From positions 372,001 to 436,000 of the forward strand of contig NZ_JAGGLC010000001.1 of the NCBI RefSeq assembly GCF_017874235.1: a stretch of DNA of 64,000 nt, given 5' to 3'. The notes beneath the pieces are model-generated. The model had not been told where the DNA came from. It was given only the letters and a program-made list of their open reading frames with translations, and made no database searches. Shown one piece after another: positions 62,987-64,000 of this stretch. A program made the position numbers and the translations under genes. Each line of letters begins with the position of its first letter. Position 1 is the stretch's first letter. This stretch comes from Halolamina salifodinae. GTDB lineage: Archaea; Halobacteriota; Halobacteria; Halobacteriales; Haloferacaceae.

Positions 62987-64000
62987 ATGGGGCGAGTACT
63001 CGACCGACTCGCGGCGCTGCGTGCCGCCGGAACCGACTGGTACGCCACCTCCAAACTCGCGCTCATCGTCGTCGGCAGCGTCGCCGTCCTGCTCGGGTCG
63101 ACGATACTGCAGGTGAGCTTCGGCGCCTACCCGCTGACGCTGGGCGAGGCCTGGCAGACCGTGTTCGACGCGGAGATCCTGTTCAACCCCGAAATCTGGC
63201 GGTGGACGTTCCTCGGCGCGGACGTGCCCGAGTGGCTGACCCGCCAGCAGGTCATCGTCTGGAACCTCCGGCTGCCCCGCATCCTCGTCGGCGCCATCGT
63301 CGGCGCGAACCTCGCGGTGTCGGGTGCGTTGTTTCAGATCATCACGCGCAACGAACTCGCCAGCCCGTACATCCTCGGGGTCAGCGACGGCGCCGGCCTC
63401 GTCGTGCTGCTCACGCTGACGACGTTCTACGGCCTCATGCCGTTCCTCCCTATATTCGCCGCGGTCGGCGGCGCGCTCGCGTTCCTCCTGGTTTATGCCA
63501 TCGCCTGGAAGAACGGCACCAGTCCCGTGCGGTTGGTCCTCGCTGGCGTCGTCGTCGGTACCGTCTTCGGCTCGGTCCAGCGCGCGCTGTTTTTCTTCAT
63601 CGACGACCTGGGGGTCGCGATGTCCGCACAGGCGTGGCTTTCCGGCACGCTGATGAACGCGGGCTGGGAGGAGGTCCGGATCGCGCTCCCGTTCACCGTG
63701 CTCGCGATGGCGCTGGCCTTTGCCGTGACACAGGAGTTGGACGTGCTGTTGCTCGGCGAGGACCGCGCGGACTCCCTGGGGATGCCCGTCGAGAAGATGC
63801 GGTTCGCCATCGCCGGCATCGGCGTGCTCTCGACGGCTGCGGCCATCGCCGTCGCGGGCCTCATCGGCTTCGTCGGCCTCATCGTCCCGCACATGGTGCG
63901 GAACATCGTCGGCAGCGAGTCGAAACTGCTGCTGGCTGGCTGTCTGTTCCTCGGGCCCGCGCTGCTGGTCAGCGCGGACGTGGGCGCGCGGCTGGCGCTG
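62987..64000 (+). CDS. FecCD-type iron-siderophore ABC permease (3' end beyond window)
   Basis: The first 338 residues of a BtuC/FecCD permease with many spans. The family motif RLPRILVGAIVGANLAVSGALFQ (about residues 96-118; first 20 decisive) is followed by NELASPYILGVSDGAG and, near the C-terminal part, GLIGFVGLIVPHMVRNIVG, the cytoplasmic loop that contacts the ATPase. It forms an operon with the binding protein; the ATPase gene probably follows outside the window. Confidence 0.93.
   Translation, partial: MGRVLDRLAALRAAGTDWYATSKLALIVVGSVAVLLGSTILQVSFGAYPLTLGEAWQTVFDAEILFNPEIWRWTFLGADVPEWLTRQQVIVWNLRLPRILVGAIVGANLAVSGALFQIITRNELASPYILGVSDGAGLVVLLTLTTFYGLMPFLPIFAAVGGALAFLLVYAIAWKNGTSPVRLVLAGVVVGTVFGSVQRALFFFIDDLGVAMSAQAWLSGTLMNAGWEEVRIALPFTVLAMALAFAVTQELDVLLLGEDRADSLGMPVEKMRFAIAGIGVLSTAAAIAVAGLIGFVGLIVPHMVRNIVGSESKLLLAGCLFLGPALLVSADVGARLAL

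Overview
The window is chromosomal DNA from a halophilic archaeon (class Halobacteria). The evidence is the split RNA polymerase subunits (rpoB'', rpoB', rpoA', rpoA''), the order nusA - rps12 - rps7 - EF-2 - EF-1A - rps10, strongly acidic high-GC proteins, leaderless-type promoters (TATA about 26-28 nt before the start codon), Tat-type lipoproteins and many short haloarchaeal hypothetical proteins. The genus cannot be fixed from the sequence alone.

Layout. (1) 1-16,850 is the conserved transcription/translation block: RNA polymerase, NusA, S12, S7, EF-2, EF-1A, S10 and tRNA-Ala(CGC). It is interspersed with a lipoprotein, a sugar-dehydrogenase-like protein, a HExxH protein and a homoserine dehydrogenase/ACT pair. 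(2) 16,835-45,369 is a 28.5-kb integrated element. It is bounded by an exact 13-bp direct repeat: the 3' end of tRNA-Ala(CGC) on the left, and a copy 66 bp after a tyrosine integrase gene on the right. (3) 45,370-49,100 is a decayed accessory strip: a nuclease-like gene, an integrase with an in-frame amber, membrane proteins and two broken genes that look related. (4) 49,155-64,000 returns to chromosome: a pilin-like protein, hyuA/hyuB hydantoinase, an RNase R-like enzyme, GIDE-like and PUA proteins, a cupin, a molybdopterin oxidoreductase, an aminotransferase, and an iron-uptake locus with TTTAGG/CCTAAA operators of DtxR/IdeR type.

The element has four parts. A rightward operon (17.0-22.8 kb) of overlapping genes encodes zinc-finger microproteins, a Spo11/TopoVI-A-like 'Mini-A' protein, a PD-(D/E)xK-like nuclease, a DUF488-like protein and a 713-aa zinc-finger/winged-helix protein. 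A leftward operon (36.1-23.1 kb) has about 20 coupled genes, nearly all membrane or secreted: small hydrophobic proteins, a 496-aa anchored ectodomain protein, a 589-aa multi-pass protein, a P-loop ATPase and a 1,278-aa repeat-rich surface protein. A control/replication segment (36.3-42.2 kb) carries an AbrB-like protein, a second short recombinase, a lipoprotein, Orc1/Cdc6 beside a 26-bp perfect palindrome, a HicBA toxin-antitoxin pair and a winged-helix repressor candidate. A rightward operon (42.3-45.3 kb) encodes a J-domain protein, a separate DnaJ-type zinc-finger protein and the integrase.

No capsid, portal, terminase or tail gene is recognisable. The membrane/ectodomain/ATPase operon is best explained as the particle- or vesicle-forming module of a pleolipovirus-like provirus or of a plasmid-vesicle element (compare pR1SE). 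That is inference and is the main candidate for an undescribed system here. A second notable feature is a repeated gene junction in which a strong Shine-Dalgarno sequence lies inside the upstream gene, so that unrelated proteins share a GGESA-like C-terminus.
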